Numbered from the stretch's first letter, positions 16,152 through 25,741 are shown. The stretch is DNA of 46,334 nucleotides from Bacillota bacterium (GCA_029572815.1 JAKPUQ010000165.1:1-46334), one strand, 5' to 3'. Numbers and translations: made by a program. The notes: generated by a model not told the origin, from the letters alone.

Positions 16152-17069
16152 ATGGAAAATGTTGCTGTATTGATGAGTACCTATAATGGGGAAAAGTATA
16201 TTAAAGAGCAGATAGAAAGTATCCTGGCACAGAAGGATGCAGACGTAGAGATCTACATTCGTGATGACGGCTCAAAGGATGATACACTGAGCATCGTCAG
16301 GGAGATGGCTTCGACGGATAAGCGCATCCATCTGATCGTCGGAAAGCATAACCTCGGCGTAGGCAACAGCTTTATGAATTTAGTATACGGCGTCCCGGAT
16401 ACATTTGATTATTATGCCCTGAGTGATCAGGATGATATATGGTGTGAAGAGAAGCTTGCCGAGGCGATAAAGCTTCTCAGGGAATCAAAGTGCTCGCTGT
16501 ATGCATCAAATCAGGAGAATGTTGATAAATTCGGAAATACCATGGGTCTGCGCTATACTGATGAAGAGATACACCTCTCGACCGAAAGTATCATCTTCAC
16601 GAATATGCTTGCAGGCTGTACAATGGTTTTCCCCCTTGAATTCAAAAAGCTCATAAGCGAAGAGGCAAGAAGGCCTTCAAAGGAGCTTCTCAGAAAAAGG
16701 ATACACGATGTGTGGCTTGCAGGTGCCGCTTCTGCCGTTAACGGTATTGTCTATGATGAAAGATCGTTTATAAAGTACAGACAGCACGAAAACAATGTTG
16801 TGGGCGGACAGAAGGCTACTCTGGCAGACGACATCAAGCTGAAATGGAAAAAGATCAAGGACCCTTCAAAGAGAAAGGGCAGAAGCTCATTTGCTGACGA
16901 GCTTGTCAGGAGCTTCGGTGAATTTATTCCTGATGATTCGTACATAAGGGTACTTGGCAAGCCGAAAAAGAATCTGCTGAAACTGATCTCGGATTCCAAA
17001 AGGCTTTGCAGATACAATAACGAAAAACGTATACTATTTATTTTTAAGGTCCTTTCGGGCCTGTTTTAA
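16152..17069 (+). CDS. Glycosyltransferase family 2 (rhamnosyltransferase-like)
   Basis: A 305-residue inverting GT-A enzyme. The N-terminal nucleotide-binding segment is VAVLMSTYNGEKYIKEQIES, with DDGSKDD near residue 37 and 'YALSDQDDIW' near residue 87-96 as the metal-binding DxD block. The GT2 subgroup with 'SDQDDIW' is often annotated as rhamnosyltransferase, which fits the rml genes in this cluster, although the assignment is inference. It ends LFIFKVLSGLF; GGAAGAG precedes ATG. Confidence 0.88.
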   Translation: MENVAVLMSTYNGEKYIKEQIESILAQKDADVEIYIRDDGSKDDTLSIVREMASTDKRIHLIVGKHNLGVGNSFMNLVYGVPDTFDYYALSDQDDIWCEEKLAEAIKLLRESKCSLYASNQENVDKFGNTMGLRYTDEEIHLSTESIIFTNMLAGCTMVFPLEFKKLISEEARRPSKELLRKRIHDVWLAGAASAVNGIVYDERSFIKYRQHENNVVGGQKATLADDIKLKWKKIKDPSKRKGRSSFADELVRSFGEFIPDDSYIRVLGKPKKNLLKLISDSKRLCRYNNEKRILFIFKVLSGLF

Positions 17070-17084
17070 AAAAGGAGAGCATCC

Positions 17085-17810
17085 ATGAGAAATATCGGAG
17101 TTATTTTTGCAGGCGGTGTAGGAAGCCGTATGCATAGCAAGGACCGCCCCAAGCAGTTCCTTGAGATTTTCAACAAGCCGATCATTATCCATACCCTCGA
17201 GCATTTTGAGAATAATGACGATATAGATGACGTCGTTATCGCTTCTGTAGAGGAATGGATACCTTACCTTGAGAAGCTGATAGAAAAGTATTCCATCAAA
17301 AAGGTAAGAAAGATCGTCCCCGGAGGCGAGACAGGTCAGCTTTCGATCTATAACGGACTTAACGCCGCTAAGGAGGTCGCAGGCGATGAGGACGCCATAG
17401 TCCTTATCCATGACGGAGTTCGTCCGCTCATTAACCCCGAATTACTTTCCAGGAACATCGAATGCGTCAAGAAGCACGGATGCTGTATCACAGCAGGTAT
17501 TGTCAAGGAGACCATAGTTGTTGTTGACGATGATAACAAGATCGTTGAAGTGCCTTCGAGAGCTCATTCACGAGTTGCAAAGGCTCCCCAGAGCTTCTGG
17601 CTCAATGAGATCCTTGAGGTACAGAATAAGGCTATCAGCCAGGGCGTGACAAATGCCATTGATTCCTGTACCCTGATGAAGGAATACGGACACGAATTAT
17701 TTATGATAGACGGCCCCTATGAGAACATCAAGATAACAACTCCAGATGACTTTTTCACTATGAGAGCAGTTCTGGAAGCTAAGGAAAACGAGCAAATATA
17801 TATAAGCTGA
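17085..17810 (+). CDS. IspD/TarI-like cytidylyltransferase
   Basis: A 241-residue member of the IspD superfamily, which joins CTP and a sugar- or polyol-phosphate to give a CDP product. Visible motifs are GVIFAGGVGSRM, 'KQFLEIFNKPIIIHTL', 'LIHDGVRP' and 'NIKITTPDDF'. The position between licD and an SDR gene, and not with other isoprenoid genes, argues for TarI-like CDP-ribitol (or similar) synthesis for wall polymer decoration and against the MEP pathway. The exact substrate is not determined by the sequence. It has a strong AAAGGAGAG site. Confidence 0.87.
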   Translation: MRNIGVIFAGGVGSRMHSKDRPKQFLEIFNKPIIIHTLEHFENNDDIDDVVIASVEEWIPYLEKLIEKYSIKKVRKIVPGGETGQLSIYNGLNAAKEVAGDEDAIVLIHDGVRPLINPELLSRNIECVKKHGCCITAGIVKETIVVVDDDNKIVEVPSRAHSRVAKAPQSFWLNEILEVQNKAISQGVTNAIDSCTLMKEYGHELFMIDGPYENIKITTPDDFFTMRAVLEAKENEQIYIS

Positions 17811-17821
17811 TAGGAGATAGC

Positions 17822-18883
17822 ATGAAGAATAGTTTAGTAATGAGATCTGATTTTGAATATATAGATTCAGTCGGATTCATTCCGTGGGATAAGCTGCGCA
17901 ATAAGACCATACTTATCACAGGCGGAACAGGACTGATCGGATCAAATCTGATCAAGGCTGTCGTTTTTGTCAGCAAAAAAAGAAACCTCGGCATCAGGAT
18001 AGCTGCTTTGGTACGCAGTGAAGAAAAAGCAAGAAAGATCTTTGAGGACGAGGCTGACTATGATGGTCTGTCATTCATAAAAGGCGACGTTACCATGCCG
18101 ATGGATATAAGCGGCGATGTGGATTATATTATCCACGGTGCCAGCGTGACTTCAAGCAGATCTTTTATCGAGCACCCTGTTGAGACTATCAATACTGCCG
18201 TTGACGGCACAAGAAATATTCTTGAAATTGCAAGAAAAAAGCAGGTAGAGGGCGTTGTATACCTTTCAAGCATGGAAGTGTACGGCCATCCCGAAAAAGG
18301 TCACACTGTTACCGAGGATGAGGCAGCCGGCTTTGACACATCATCTGTAAGGAATTGTTACCCTCTCAGCAAGCAGATATGTGAGTCATTATGCTCCTTA
18401 TATGCTGAGGAATACGGCGTCAACGTCATGACCATCAGACTTACCCAGACTTTCGGTCCGGGAGTGGATTATTCCGACGGCAGAGTATTTGCCGAATTCA
18501 TGCGCTCAGCTATTGAAAAGAGAGATATAGTTCTTAAAACAATGGGCGAAACAGAGAGATGCTATCTCTATACAGCAGACAGTGTTACCGCTATTCTTGC
18601 CGTTCTTCTCAAGGGCGAAAGAAAGGGCTTCTATAATGCAGCCAATCCTGATACCTACTGTTCTATCATGGAAATGGCGAAGCTGGTCGCCGAAAAGGTA
18701 GCAAACGGCAGTATAAAGGTATCTGTGGAGCTTGCAGATGTCCGGAAGCAGGGCTATGCCTCTACACTGTACATGATGCTCGATGTTTCAAGACTCAGGA
18801 AGTTAGGCTGGGAGCCGGTCACCGATCTTGAGGGAATGTACAGAAATATGCTCGCATCTGTTATTGAAACAGAGAAAGAATAG
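17822..18883 (+). CDS. NAD-dependent epimerase/dehydratase (extended SDR)
   Basis: A 353-residue Rossmann-fold enzyme. The glycine motif is TGGTGLIGSN (about 34-43), and the catalytic Tyr and Lys lie in 'NCYPLSKQICES' (about 178-189); a serine block 'VYLSSMEVYG' precedes it. It forms a set with the cytidylyltransferase 11 bp upstream and with licD. Such trios recur in capsule loci of gut Firmicutes, where the SDR is thought to reduce or epimerise the precursor of the CDP-linked group. The reaction is not established. Confidence 0.87.
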   Translation: MKNSLVMRSDFEYIDSVGFIPWDKLRNKTILITGGTGLIGSNLIKAVVFVSKKRNLGIRIAALVRSEEKARKIFEDEADYDGLSFIKGDVTMPMDISGDVDYIIHGASVTSSRSFIEHPVETINTAVDGTRNILEIARKKQVEGVVYLSSMEVYGHPEKGHTVTEDEAAGFDTSSVRNCYPLSKQICESLCSLYAEEYGVNVMTIRLTQTFGPGVDYSDGRVFAEFMRSAIEKRDIVLKTMGETERCYLYTADSVTAILAVLLKGERKGFYNAANPDTYCSIMEMAKLVAEKVANGSIKVSVELADVRKQGYASTLYMMLDVSRLRKLGWEPVTDLEGMYRNMLASVIETEKE

Positions 18884-18896
18884 TGCATTTATTGTT

Positions 18897-20186
18897 ATGA
18901 GTAAGATCTGGAATAAAAAAATCAAAATTGCCGCTTTGATAATGTTTACCTTCTTATTCCTTTACTTTCCGCCTTTTATAAGTATAGGTACACATTATTT
19001 TCTGGCAGTTTTAGCTTACGGCTATATTGCTTTTAATCTGAACAGCTTCTTTCTTTTCCTGAAGAAAAAGACTGTTTTTTATCCGATCGTGATGATCGTA
19101 TGTCTGCTGTTATATGTGGCTTTTATTGCCGCACTGAATCATCAGCCGATCAAAGCAGCGGTTTATGGTCCGCTGTTCTGGATAGTAGTATATATGCCGA
19201 TATGCTTCTGCATACTGAACACATTAAAAAAAGAGAAGGCAACTTTTCATGATCTCATAATGGTCCTCGTTGCCTGCTGTAATATACAGGGACTTTTGTC
19301 TGTTGTATCCTTTGTCTTTCCGCCCTTCCATACATGGGTGCTCAACCGCTTTATCATGTATGGTTACGATGCGGACAGATATACTTCGTTATCATATTAC
19401 AGACTTTACGGTCTGGCATTCCATCTGACGAACTATGCACCGCTGGTAGCTGTGGCGATGACTGTGATAATGATAAAGTATGCCTTAAAGGACAAGCGCT
19501 ATCTGGTGACAACTCCGTTGATGATAATATCAATAGTTCTCAACTCCAGAACCGCACTGGTCCTGCTGCTTCTCGGCAGCGCATTCGTTATTTTCACCCA
19601 TTTCAAAAAGCTGACCGTCAAGACCCTGCGCCGTCTGACGATCGGAATATGCTCTGCGGCGGTAGTGGTCGCTTTAGGTGCCTTTGCACTGAAGTCTATG
19701 CAGAATTCCTCCAATTCATGGTATGCAGGATGGGTGCTGTCAGGCTTTGAGCAGATAGGCGGTCTCTTCAAAGGAGAGAAAAGCGGTTACTTCAACTATG
19801 TTTCCTCTGATTCTATATGGACCGTTCCGTCGGATATGATGCTGATATTCGGATCGGGCAAGGATGCTGTAGGCATGCATTACGGACTGAAAGGCACCGA
19901 TGTAGGATATATCAATTACCTCTGGATCGGCGGAATAGTATACCTGCTGGGCATTTTCGGTCTTGCATTCTTACTTATAAAGCCGTTTTACAAGAGCAAG
20001 ACAAAATGGTTATTCTTTTTCTTAAGCATGGTGTTTGTCATTATTAATGTTAAGGATATTCTGTTTACGCAGAATGAGTTTATGTGTTTCCTTTTCCTTA
20101 TATCGTACGGAGTCAACTATCTTGGCAGTGAACGCTTGCTAAGCCTGTTGTTTATGAATAACAGAAGAAATATGCTGCCTGTCTGA
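18897..20186 (+). CDS. Wzy-like polysaccharide polymerase
   Basis: A 429-residue integral membrane protein with about 10-12 predicted helices and a large extracytoplasmic loop around residues 260-320. It contains 'IVLNSRTALVLLLLGSAFVIF', similar to the conserved region of O-antigen ligase/polymerase (Wzy_C-like) proteins. In a cluster with Wzx and glycosyltransferases this is the expected polymerase that joins repeat units on the outer face of the membrane. The start at 18897 is chosen because the hydrophobic protein begins MSKIWNKKIK there; the ribosome site is weak and the gene may depend on coupling to the preceding one 13 bp upstream. Confidence 0.78.
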   Translation: MSKIWNKKIKIAALIMFTFLFLYFPPFISIGTHYFLAVLAYGYIAFNLNSFFLFLKKKTVFYPIVMIVCLLLYVAFIAALNHQPIKAAVYGPLFWIVVYMPICFCILNTLKKEKATFHDLIMVLVACCNIQGLLSVVSFVFPPFHTWVLNRFIMYGYDADRYTSLSYYRLYGLAFHLTNYAPLVAVAMTVIMIKYALKDKRYLVTTPLMIISIVLNSRTALVLLLLGSAFVIFTHFKKLTVKTLRRLTIGICSAAVVVALGAFALKSMQNSSNSWYAGWVLSGFEQIGGLFKGEKSGYFNYVSSDSIWTVPSDMMLIFGSGKDAVGMHYGLKGTDVGYINYLWIGGIVYLLGIFGLAFLLIKPFYKSKTKWLFFFLSMVFVIINVKDILFTQNEFMCFLFLISYGVNYLGSERLLSLLFMNNRRNMLPV

Positions 20187-20243
20187 CGCGTACAGGGCGC
20201 TGAAAAGCGGATCATTATCTATAAATACAAAAGGAGTAACGAT

Positions 20244-21263
20244 ATGATTTCAAGAGATGAAAGTTCGGTAAAGTCAGGCTGGAAAAAGGAATATGGAGAT
20301 ACTCCTGTTGTAAGCATAAGATGTACGGTATACAATCATACTGATTACGTTGAAAAAACTCTGGACGGCTTTTTGATGCAGATCACCGATTTCCCTTTTG
20401 AGATAGTGGTACACGATGACGCATCAACGGACGGTTCGGCTGATATAATCAGGAAATATGTGGAGAAATATCCCTCACTATTCAAGCCTATCCTTCAGAC
20501 AGAAAACCAGCATTCCAAGGGACGCGGCAGAGTCGGAGAGATAGTCATGCCTTATCTGACAGGTAAGTATACCGCCTTTTGTGAGGGCGATGATTACTGG
20601 ACAGATGAGCATAAGCTTCAGAAGCAGGTTGACTATATGGAGAGCCATCCCGAATGCGGACTGTGCTCTACTGATTTTGACATTTATCATCAGGATGAAG
20701 GCAATACCGAAAAGAGTGTTTTAAAGAACCGCAGTGATAAATACAGGTCTGATTACGACCTCGAAAAATGGATAATCAAGCCCGGGTATACGGGTCCGAT
20801 GACATGGTTGTTCAGAAGAGAAGTATTTGCAAAATGCTTTGAAGAGGCTACTAAGATGAAATCACCGGACGGCACCTTCGTCTGGTTCGCCTATGCCCTT
20901 GCTAATTCCAATGTATACTGCTTGAAGGAAGATACGACAGCAGTATACAGGATACTGGCTGAAAGTGCAGCACATACGAATAATATCGAAAAATCATATT
21001 CAAGAGTCAAGGCACTTTATAAAACAAGGCTTGAGCTTGCGAAAAAATATGGTCTGTCCGAAGACGCTGTAAAGGCTATAAACGATAGTTTTTACAAAAG
21101 GGCGTATAAACAGATGGCGATCGTGAATGATAAAGAAGAGCTCGCCAAAGCTAAAGCATACAACAACTCGCTGTCTAAAAAAGTATTTTTCCTGTTGACA
21201 AAAATTGGTCTGTGCCGACTGTTCCTCAGAAGGCTGTGGACAAAAAAGAAGAAGCAGTATTGA
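20244..21263 (+). CDS. Glycosyltransferase family 2
   Basis: A 339-residue GT-A enzyme with 'VVSIRCTVYNHTDYVEKTLDGF' at about 20-41, VVHDDASTDGS near residue 56, and an acidic 'FCEGDDYWTDEHKLQKQVDYM' block (about 112-132) containing the DxD-like metal site. The latter pattern is common in capsule glycosyltransferases. It has its own 57-bp upstream gap with AAAGGAG as ribosome site, but shows no separate promoter. Confidence 0.87.
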   Translation: MISRDESSVKSGWKKEYGDTPVVSIRCTVYNHTDYVEKTLDGFLMQITDFPFEIVVHDDASTDGSADIIRKYVEKYPSLFKPILQTENQHSKGRGRVGEIVMPYLTGKYTAFCEGDDYWTDEHKLQKQVDYMESHPECGLCSTDFDIYHQDEGNTEKSVLKNRSDKYRSDYDLEKWIIKPGYTGPMTWLFRREVFAKCFEEATKMKSPDGTFVWFAYALANSNVYCLKEDTTAVYRILAESAAHTNNIEKSYSRVKALYKTRLELAKKYGLSEDAVKAINDSFYKRAYKQMAIVNDKEELAKAKAYNNSLSKKVFFLLTKIGLCRLFLRRLWTKKKKQY

Positions 21264-21292
21264 TGACAGATAAAAATAGGGGTGATACTTTA

Positions 21293-22750
21293 ATGCAGTC
21301 TAATTCTTCCAAGGTGTTGGCGAATTTCTTCTGGCGTTTTGCGGAACGCTGCGGAGCTCAGGGCGTTACATTCATAGTTTCCATCGTGCTTGCACGACTG
21401 CTGGATCCTTCCGTGTACGGTACGGTTGCTCTTGTTACCATATTCACGACTATTTTGCAGGTCTTCGTAGACAGCGGAATGGGAAACGCATTGATACAGA
21501 AGAAAGATGCGGACGATCTTGATTTTTCAAGCGTGTTCTACTTCAATATGGCAGTGTGCTCGGTCCTGTATCTGCTGATATTCCTGGCAGCTCCGCTGAT
21601 CGCGTATTTTTATGAAATGCCTGAGCTGACTCCTGTTATCCGTGTTCTGAGTCTGATAATACTCATATCGGGAGTCAAGAACATTCAGCAGGCATATGTT
21701 TCAAGGCATATGCTGTTCAAGTGCTTCTTTTTCTCAACTCTGGGAGGTACTATAGGTGCTGCTGTTGTCGGCATCGTCATGGCGTATAACGGCTTCGGAG
21801 TCTGGGCATTAGTCGCACAGATGCTTTTCAATGCAGCTGTTGACACAACTATCCTGTGGATAACGGTCAAGTGGCGCCCAAAGAAAATGTTTTCTTTAAG
21901 CCGCCTCAAGGGTCTGTTTTCCTATGGCTGGAAGCTGCTGATCTCTGCGCTGATCGATACCATATATACAGACCTGCGTCAGCTCGTAATAGGAAAAATA
22001 TACTCCAAGGAAGAGCTTGCACATTATAATCAGGGAGATAAGTTCCCGAAGCTTATCGTAACAAATATCAATTCTTCAATTGACAGCGTGCTGTTTCCTA
22101 CAATGTCAAAGGCACAGGATGATGTTTCTTTAGTCAAGAGCATGACAAGACGCTCTATCAAAACCAGCACATATATAATGATGCCTCTTATGGTAGGCCT
22201 TGCGGTGTGTGCCGGACCTATCGTCTCACTGGTGCTGACAGATAAGTGGCTGCCATGCGTGCCCTTCCTGAGGATATTCTGTTTCTCCTATGCTTTTTAT
22301 CCCATACATACGGCAAATCTGAATGCGATCAAGGCTATGGGACGAAGCGATCTGTTCCTGAAGCTTGAAATAGCCAAGAAGACCGTCGGAATAATCGCAC
22401 TGCTTTCAACAATGTGGATCTCTCCGCTGGCAATGGCATACAGTATGCTGGTAACTTCGGTCCTGAATCAGATAATCAATTCACTTCCGAACAGAAAGCT
22501 GATGAATTACAGCTATCTCGAACAGCTGAGGGATATGTTCCCGCAGATCTGCCTGTCTCTGTTCATGGGAGCTGTGGTTTTCAGCATTCAGTACATCGGT
22601 CTGAGTGCAGCTGTTACATTGCTGCTCCAGGTGCCTGTGGGATTCGCTGTGTATATCTTAGGCTCGAAATTATTCCATATTGACAGCTTTGAGTATATCA
22701 TTTCAACTGTAAAAGGCTTATTCAGAAAACATAAGAAAAAAGAGGTATGA
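21293..22750 (+). CDS. Wzx-type flippase (MOP/polysaccharide transport family)
   Basis: A 485-residue protein with about 12-14 transmembrane helices. It opens with 'FFWRFAERCGAQGVTFIVSIVLARLLDPSVYG', a typical start of WzxC-like exporters, and contains 'VDSGMGNALIQKKDADDLDFSSVFYFN'. It is predicted to flip the undecaprenyl-linked repeat unit across the membrane for polymerisation by the Wzy-like protein. The start at 21293 is preferred over the upstream ATG 21263 (which overlaps the preceding stop) because AGGGGTG lies nine bases upstream. Confidence 0.88.
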   Translation: MQSNSSKVLANFFWRFAERCGAQGVTFIVSIVLARLLDPSVYGTVALVTIFTTILQVFVDSGMGNALIQKKDADDLDFSSVFYFNMAVCSVLYLLIFLAAPLIAYFYEMPELTPVIRVLSLIILISGVKNIQQAYVSRHMLFKCFFFSTLGGTIGAAVVGIVMAYNGFGVWALVAQMLFNAAVDTTILWITVKWRPKKMFSLSRLKGLFSYGWKLLISALIDTIYTDLRQLVIGKIYSKEELAHYNQGDKFPKLIVTNINSSIDSVLFPTMSKAQDDVSLVKSMTRRSIKTSTYIMMPLMVGLAVCAGPIVSLVLTDKWLPCVPFLRIFCFSYAFYPIHTANLNAIKAMGRSDLFLKLEIAKKTVGIIALLSTMWISPLAMAYSMLVTSVLNQIINSLPNRKLMNYSYLEQLRDMFPQICLSLFMGAVVFSIQYIGLSAAVTLLLQVPVGFAVYILGSKLFHIDSFEYIISTVKGLFRKHKKKEV

Positions 22751-22752
22751 TT

Positions 22753-24003
22753 ATGAAGAAATTACTGATTATCGGCGCAAATCCGGAGACCATCAGTCTT
22801 ATCGAAAAAGCAAAACTGATGGGGATAAAAACATATGTTACTGACTACAACAAGATGACATATGCGAAGAAGTTTGCCGACGTTCCTTGTGATGTCGACG
22901 GAATGGACGTTGACGGTCTTGTTGATCTTGTAAAGAGAGAACAGATAGACGGTGTCCTTGTTGGTGTTGCTGAGGCACTCATCCCATCCTACTGTAAAGT
23001 CTGTGAGATACTTGATTATCCCTGCTTTGCATCTATGGAGCAGTTCGATATTATGATATGCAAGGACAACTTCAAGAACACCTGCCGCAAATATGATGTT
23101 CCGGTAGTACCTGAGTTTTCTGTGAATGACCTTGATTCGGTTGTATACCCTGTGGTCGTAAAGCCTGTTGACAGCTCAAGCTCAAAGGGCATCTCGATCT
23201 GTCAGAACAGACAGGAGCTTGACGTCGCTATCGAAAAAGCTCTCAGCTTTTCGATGCGCAAAAAGCTTCTCATTGAAAAATATATGCCAGGTCTTGAGGT
23301 AATAATCTATTACGTGATCCAGGACGGTGAGCCTACGATGGTCGCTATGTGCGACAGATACACAAGCAAGGAGCAGAAGGGTATAACCCAGCTCCCCTCC
23401 GCCTATATCTTCCCTTCAAAGCATATGGAGCGCTATAAGGCTGAGGTCGATGAAAAGGTGAAGAATATGCTGCGCGGAATGAACGTTAAAAACGGCGTTC
23501 TCTTCCTCCAGTCATTCATAGATAACGGCTCTGTTTACATCTATGAGCCGGGATTCCGCCTCAACGGCGCACAGGAGCACATGATAGTTTCCGAGCTTAC
23601 AGGCATAGATGCAAAGGAGCTGCTCATCAATTATGCTATTAACGGAAAGATGAGCGATAAGAAGGTAGCTGACAGGGCTGACCCCTACTTCCACGGTATG
23701 TGGGCGTGCAAGCTCTCTCCGCTTGTCAAGGAGGGCAGGATAGGTCACATCTCCGGTGTTGAAAAGATAAGAAGATTCAACGGAGTTGTGGGAGTTAACC
23801 CGAATTACGAGGACGGCGAGGTAGTTGCCGGGCTTGGCACTCAGCGCCAGATGGCAGCGAACATCTTTATCGTAGCACCTACTCCGGAGCTTCTTAAAGA
23901 ACGTGTTGACGCAGTTATAGCCGAGTTCGGAGTAACAGACGAAAACGGCGATAATATGCTTTTAAGACCTTTTGATACTGAAATAATCAACCGCGAATAT
24001 TGA
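22753..24003 (+). CDS. ATP-grasp ligase of the polysaccharide cluster
   Basis: A 416-residue ATP-grasp enzyme (carboxylate-amine/thiol ligase superfamily). Domains in order: a Rossmann-like pre-ATP-grasp region (KLLIIGANPETISLIEKA), then the ATP-grasp fold with 'YPVVVKPVDSSSSKGISICQN' (about 130-150) and the Mg/ATP end 'IYEPGFRLNGAQEH' (about 260-275). Family members form amide bonds by an acyl-phosphate intermediate. In this setting it may attach an amino acid or other acid to an amino sugar, but this is inference. An ATG six bases upstream (22747) overlaps the Wzx stop; 22753 has AGAGGT at better spacing. Confidence 0.8.
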   Translation: MKKLLIIGANPETISLIEKAKLMGIKTYVTDYNKMTYAKKFADVPCDVDGMDVDGLVDLVKREQIDGVLVGVAEALIPSYCKVCEILDYPCFASMEQFDIMICKDNFKNTCRKYDVPVVPEFSVNDLDSVVYPVVVKPVDSSSSKGISICQNRQELDVAIEKALSFSMRKKLLIEKYMPGLEVIIYYVIQDGEPTMVAMCDRYTSKEQKGITQLPSAYIFPSKHMERYKAEVDEKVKNMLRGMNVKNGVLFLQSFIDNGSVYIYEPGFRLNGAQEHMIVSELTGIDAKELLINYAINGKMSDKKVADRADPYFHGMWACKLSPLVKEGRIGHISGVEKIRRFNGVVGVNPNYEDGEVVAGLGTQRQMAANIFIVAPTPELLKERVDAVIAEFGVTDENGDNMLLRPFDTEIINREY

Positions 24004-24034
24004 TTTAGAGTTGATTGTTCAGGAGGTCTGTATT

Positions 24035-24619
24035 ATGAGTCTGGACGCTTTTATTAAAAGGACATTATTCTGGACAGACGACATATTACACGGACGCAAG
24101 GTTAGGAAACATTATATTCAAATCAAAAAAATTATGAACGATCATGATTACGGAAAAAAATACAGCGCAAGAACCTTGATGACCTCCTTGATCATGCAAC
24201 AACGAATTCTGAATTCTATAGATCATACAGAGGAAAGAAGCTATCTGAGTATCCTGTTGTAAACAAGTATATTCTCAGTGAAAACTATGATGCGATAACT
24301 GTTCCGGTAAGTAAGATACCCGAACAGGAAACAGAGAAACTGCATATTCAGAAAACAAGCGGCTCTACAGGTACTCCTTTTGCTATTTATCAGGATTCAA
24401 GAAAGCGCCACAGAAGAGTGGCAGTTTATCCAGAAAGGGCAGAAAGAATATCTGCTGAAGATCAATAAGAAAGAAGGCTTTGATGAAGCAAATACTATTT
24501 CGGAAATCAAGGCTTTGATCGGTGAAGATGCAGTTCTCTCAACAGAGTATGTAGATGAGATACCTGTACTTGCATCGGGAAAGCGAAAATCAGTTATTTG
24601 TGAATGGAAGAAGGATTAA
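24035..24619 (+). pseudogene. Decayed CapK/PaaK-like adenylate-forming enzyme
   Basis: Three fragments of a CapK-like (phenylacetate-CoA ligase family) gene can be read. The N-terminus (24035-24170, MSLDAFIKRTLFW...) is followed, after a one-base shift in the A2 at 24169-24170, by 'KNLDDLLDHATTNSEFYRSY' and the AMP-binding loop 'HIQKTSGSTGTPFAIYQDSR' up to about 24410. The frame then jumps to the family's C-terminus (TEEWQFIQKGQKEYLL ... EYVDEIPVLASGKRKSV) ending at 24619. Roughly 250 or more middle residues are missing compared with the usual ~430-460, so the product cannot be active. AGGAGG precedes the old start. The intact enzyme would have adenylated a carboxylic acid, possibly for the neighbouring ATP-grasp or aminotransferase pathway. 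Confidence 0.85.
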
Positions 24620-24625
24620 GTCGTT

Positions 24626-25741
24626 ATGAATAATAAAATTTTAGTCACCCGTTCCTCAATGCCGGACTATGAGGAATACTGCGAAGAGATCAAAGAGCTG
24701 TGGGACAGCCATTGGCTCACTAATATGGGAGTCAAGCATCAGAAGTTTCAGGCTGAGCTTGAGACAATGCTTGATGTTCCTCACGTAACACTCTATACAA
24801 ACGGACATTTGGCACTTGAAAATGTGATTGCAGCAATGAATCTTCCGAGAAACGGAGAGGTCATAACTACTCCGTTCACTTTTGCTTCAACTACACACGC
24901 CATAGTGCGCAACGGTCTGACACCTGTATTCTGTGACATCGATCCTGTGGATTTTACAATGGTCGCTTCAAAGATCGAGTCGCTTATCACAGATAAGACC
25001 TGTGCCATCGTTCCTGTTCATGTTTACGGCAACATCTGTAATGTTGAAGAAATACAGCGTATCGCTGACAAGTATGATCTTAAAGTCATCTATGATGCTG
25101 CGCACGCATTCGGAGTAAAGTACAATGGAGTAAGCTCAGCTTGCTTCGGAGATGCTTCGATGTTCAGCTTCCATGCTACAAAGGTCTTCAACACTATCGA
25201 AGGCGGAGCTGTATGCTTCAAGGAGGATTCGCTCGTTCAGCTTCTGAATGATATGAAAAACTTCGGAATACACGGTCCCGAATCAGTAGAGTTTGTGGGC
25301 GGAAATGCCAAGATGAACGAATTCCAGGCTTCAATGGGACTCTGTAATCTTCGCCATCTGGATGAAGCAATAGCAAGCAGAAAGAATGTCGTTGAAAGAT
25401 ACAGGAGCCATCTTGAAAATGTCGAAGGCATTCAGCTGAGCCCTGTACAGAAAAACGTTGAATCAAATTATGCTTATTTCCCTGTTATCTTTGATGAAAA
25501 GAAGTTTGGTTCAAGCAGAAATGAAGTTATGGCGGCACTTGCAGAAAACGGCATAGGTGCCAGAAAGTATTTTTATCCGCTTACGAACACATTTGAGTGT
25601 TTCCATGGTCAGTATGACGTTAATCAGACTCCTGTTGCATTACATATCAGCAAAAGAGTTCTTACTCTTCCGCTCTATGAAGAGTTAAGTCTTGAAGATG
25701 TGGATAGGATCTGTGAAGTTGTTCTTAAATGCAAAAAGTAA
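24626..25741 (+). CDS. DegT/DnrJ/EryC1 aminotransferase (VioA/QdtB-like)
   Basis: A 371-residue PLP enzyme. The PLP lysine is Lys186 in 'MFSFHATKVFNTIEGG', with the Asp/Ala block 'IYDAAHAFGVKYNG' before it. The family includes VioA and QdtB/FdtB, which aminate the 4- or 3-keto group of dTDP-keto-6-deoxyglucose. Position directly before rmlA and rmlB supports dTDP-4-keto-6-deoxyglucose as substrate and a dTDP-amino-dideoxyhexose as product. It differs clearly from the PglE-like enzyme at 11452, so the cluster has two aminotransferases. Confidence 0.87.
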   Translation: MNNKILVTRSSMPDYEEYCEEIKELWDSHWLTNMGVKHQKFQAELETMLDVPHVTLYTNGHLALENVIAAMNLPRNGEVITTPFTFASTTHAIVRNGLTPVFCDIDPVDFTMVASKIESLITDKTCAIVPVHVYGNICNVEEIQRIADKYDLKVIYDAAHAFGVKYNGVSSACFGDASMFSFHATKVFNTIEGGAVCFKEDSLVQLLNDMKNFGIHGPESVEFVGGNAKMNEFQASMGLCNLRHLDEAIASRKNVVERYRSHLENVEGIQLSPVQKNVESNYAYFPVIFDEKKFGSSRNEVMAALAENGIGARKYFYPLTNTFECFHGQYDVNQTPVALHISKRVLTLPLYEELSLEDVDRICEVVLKCKK

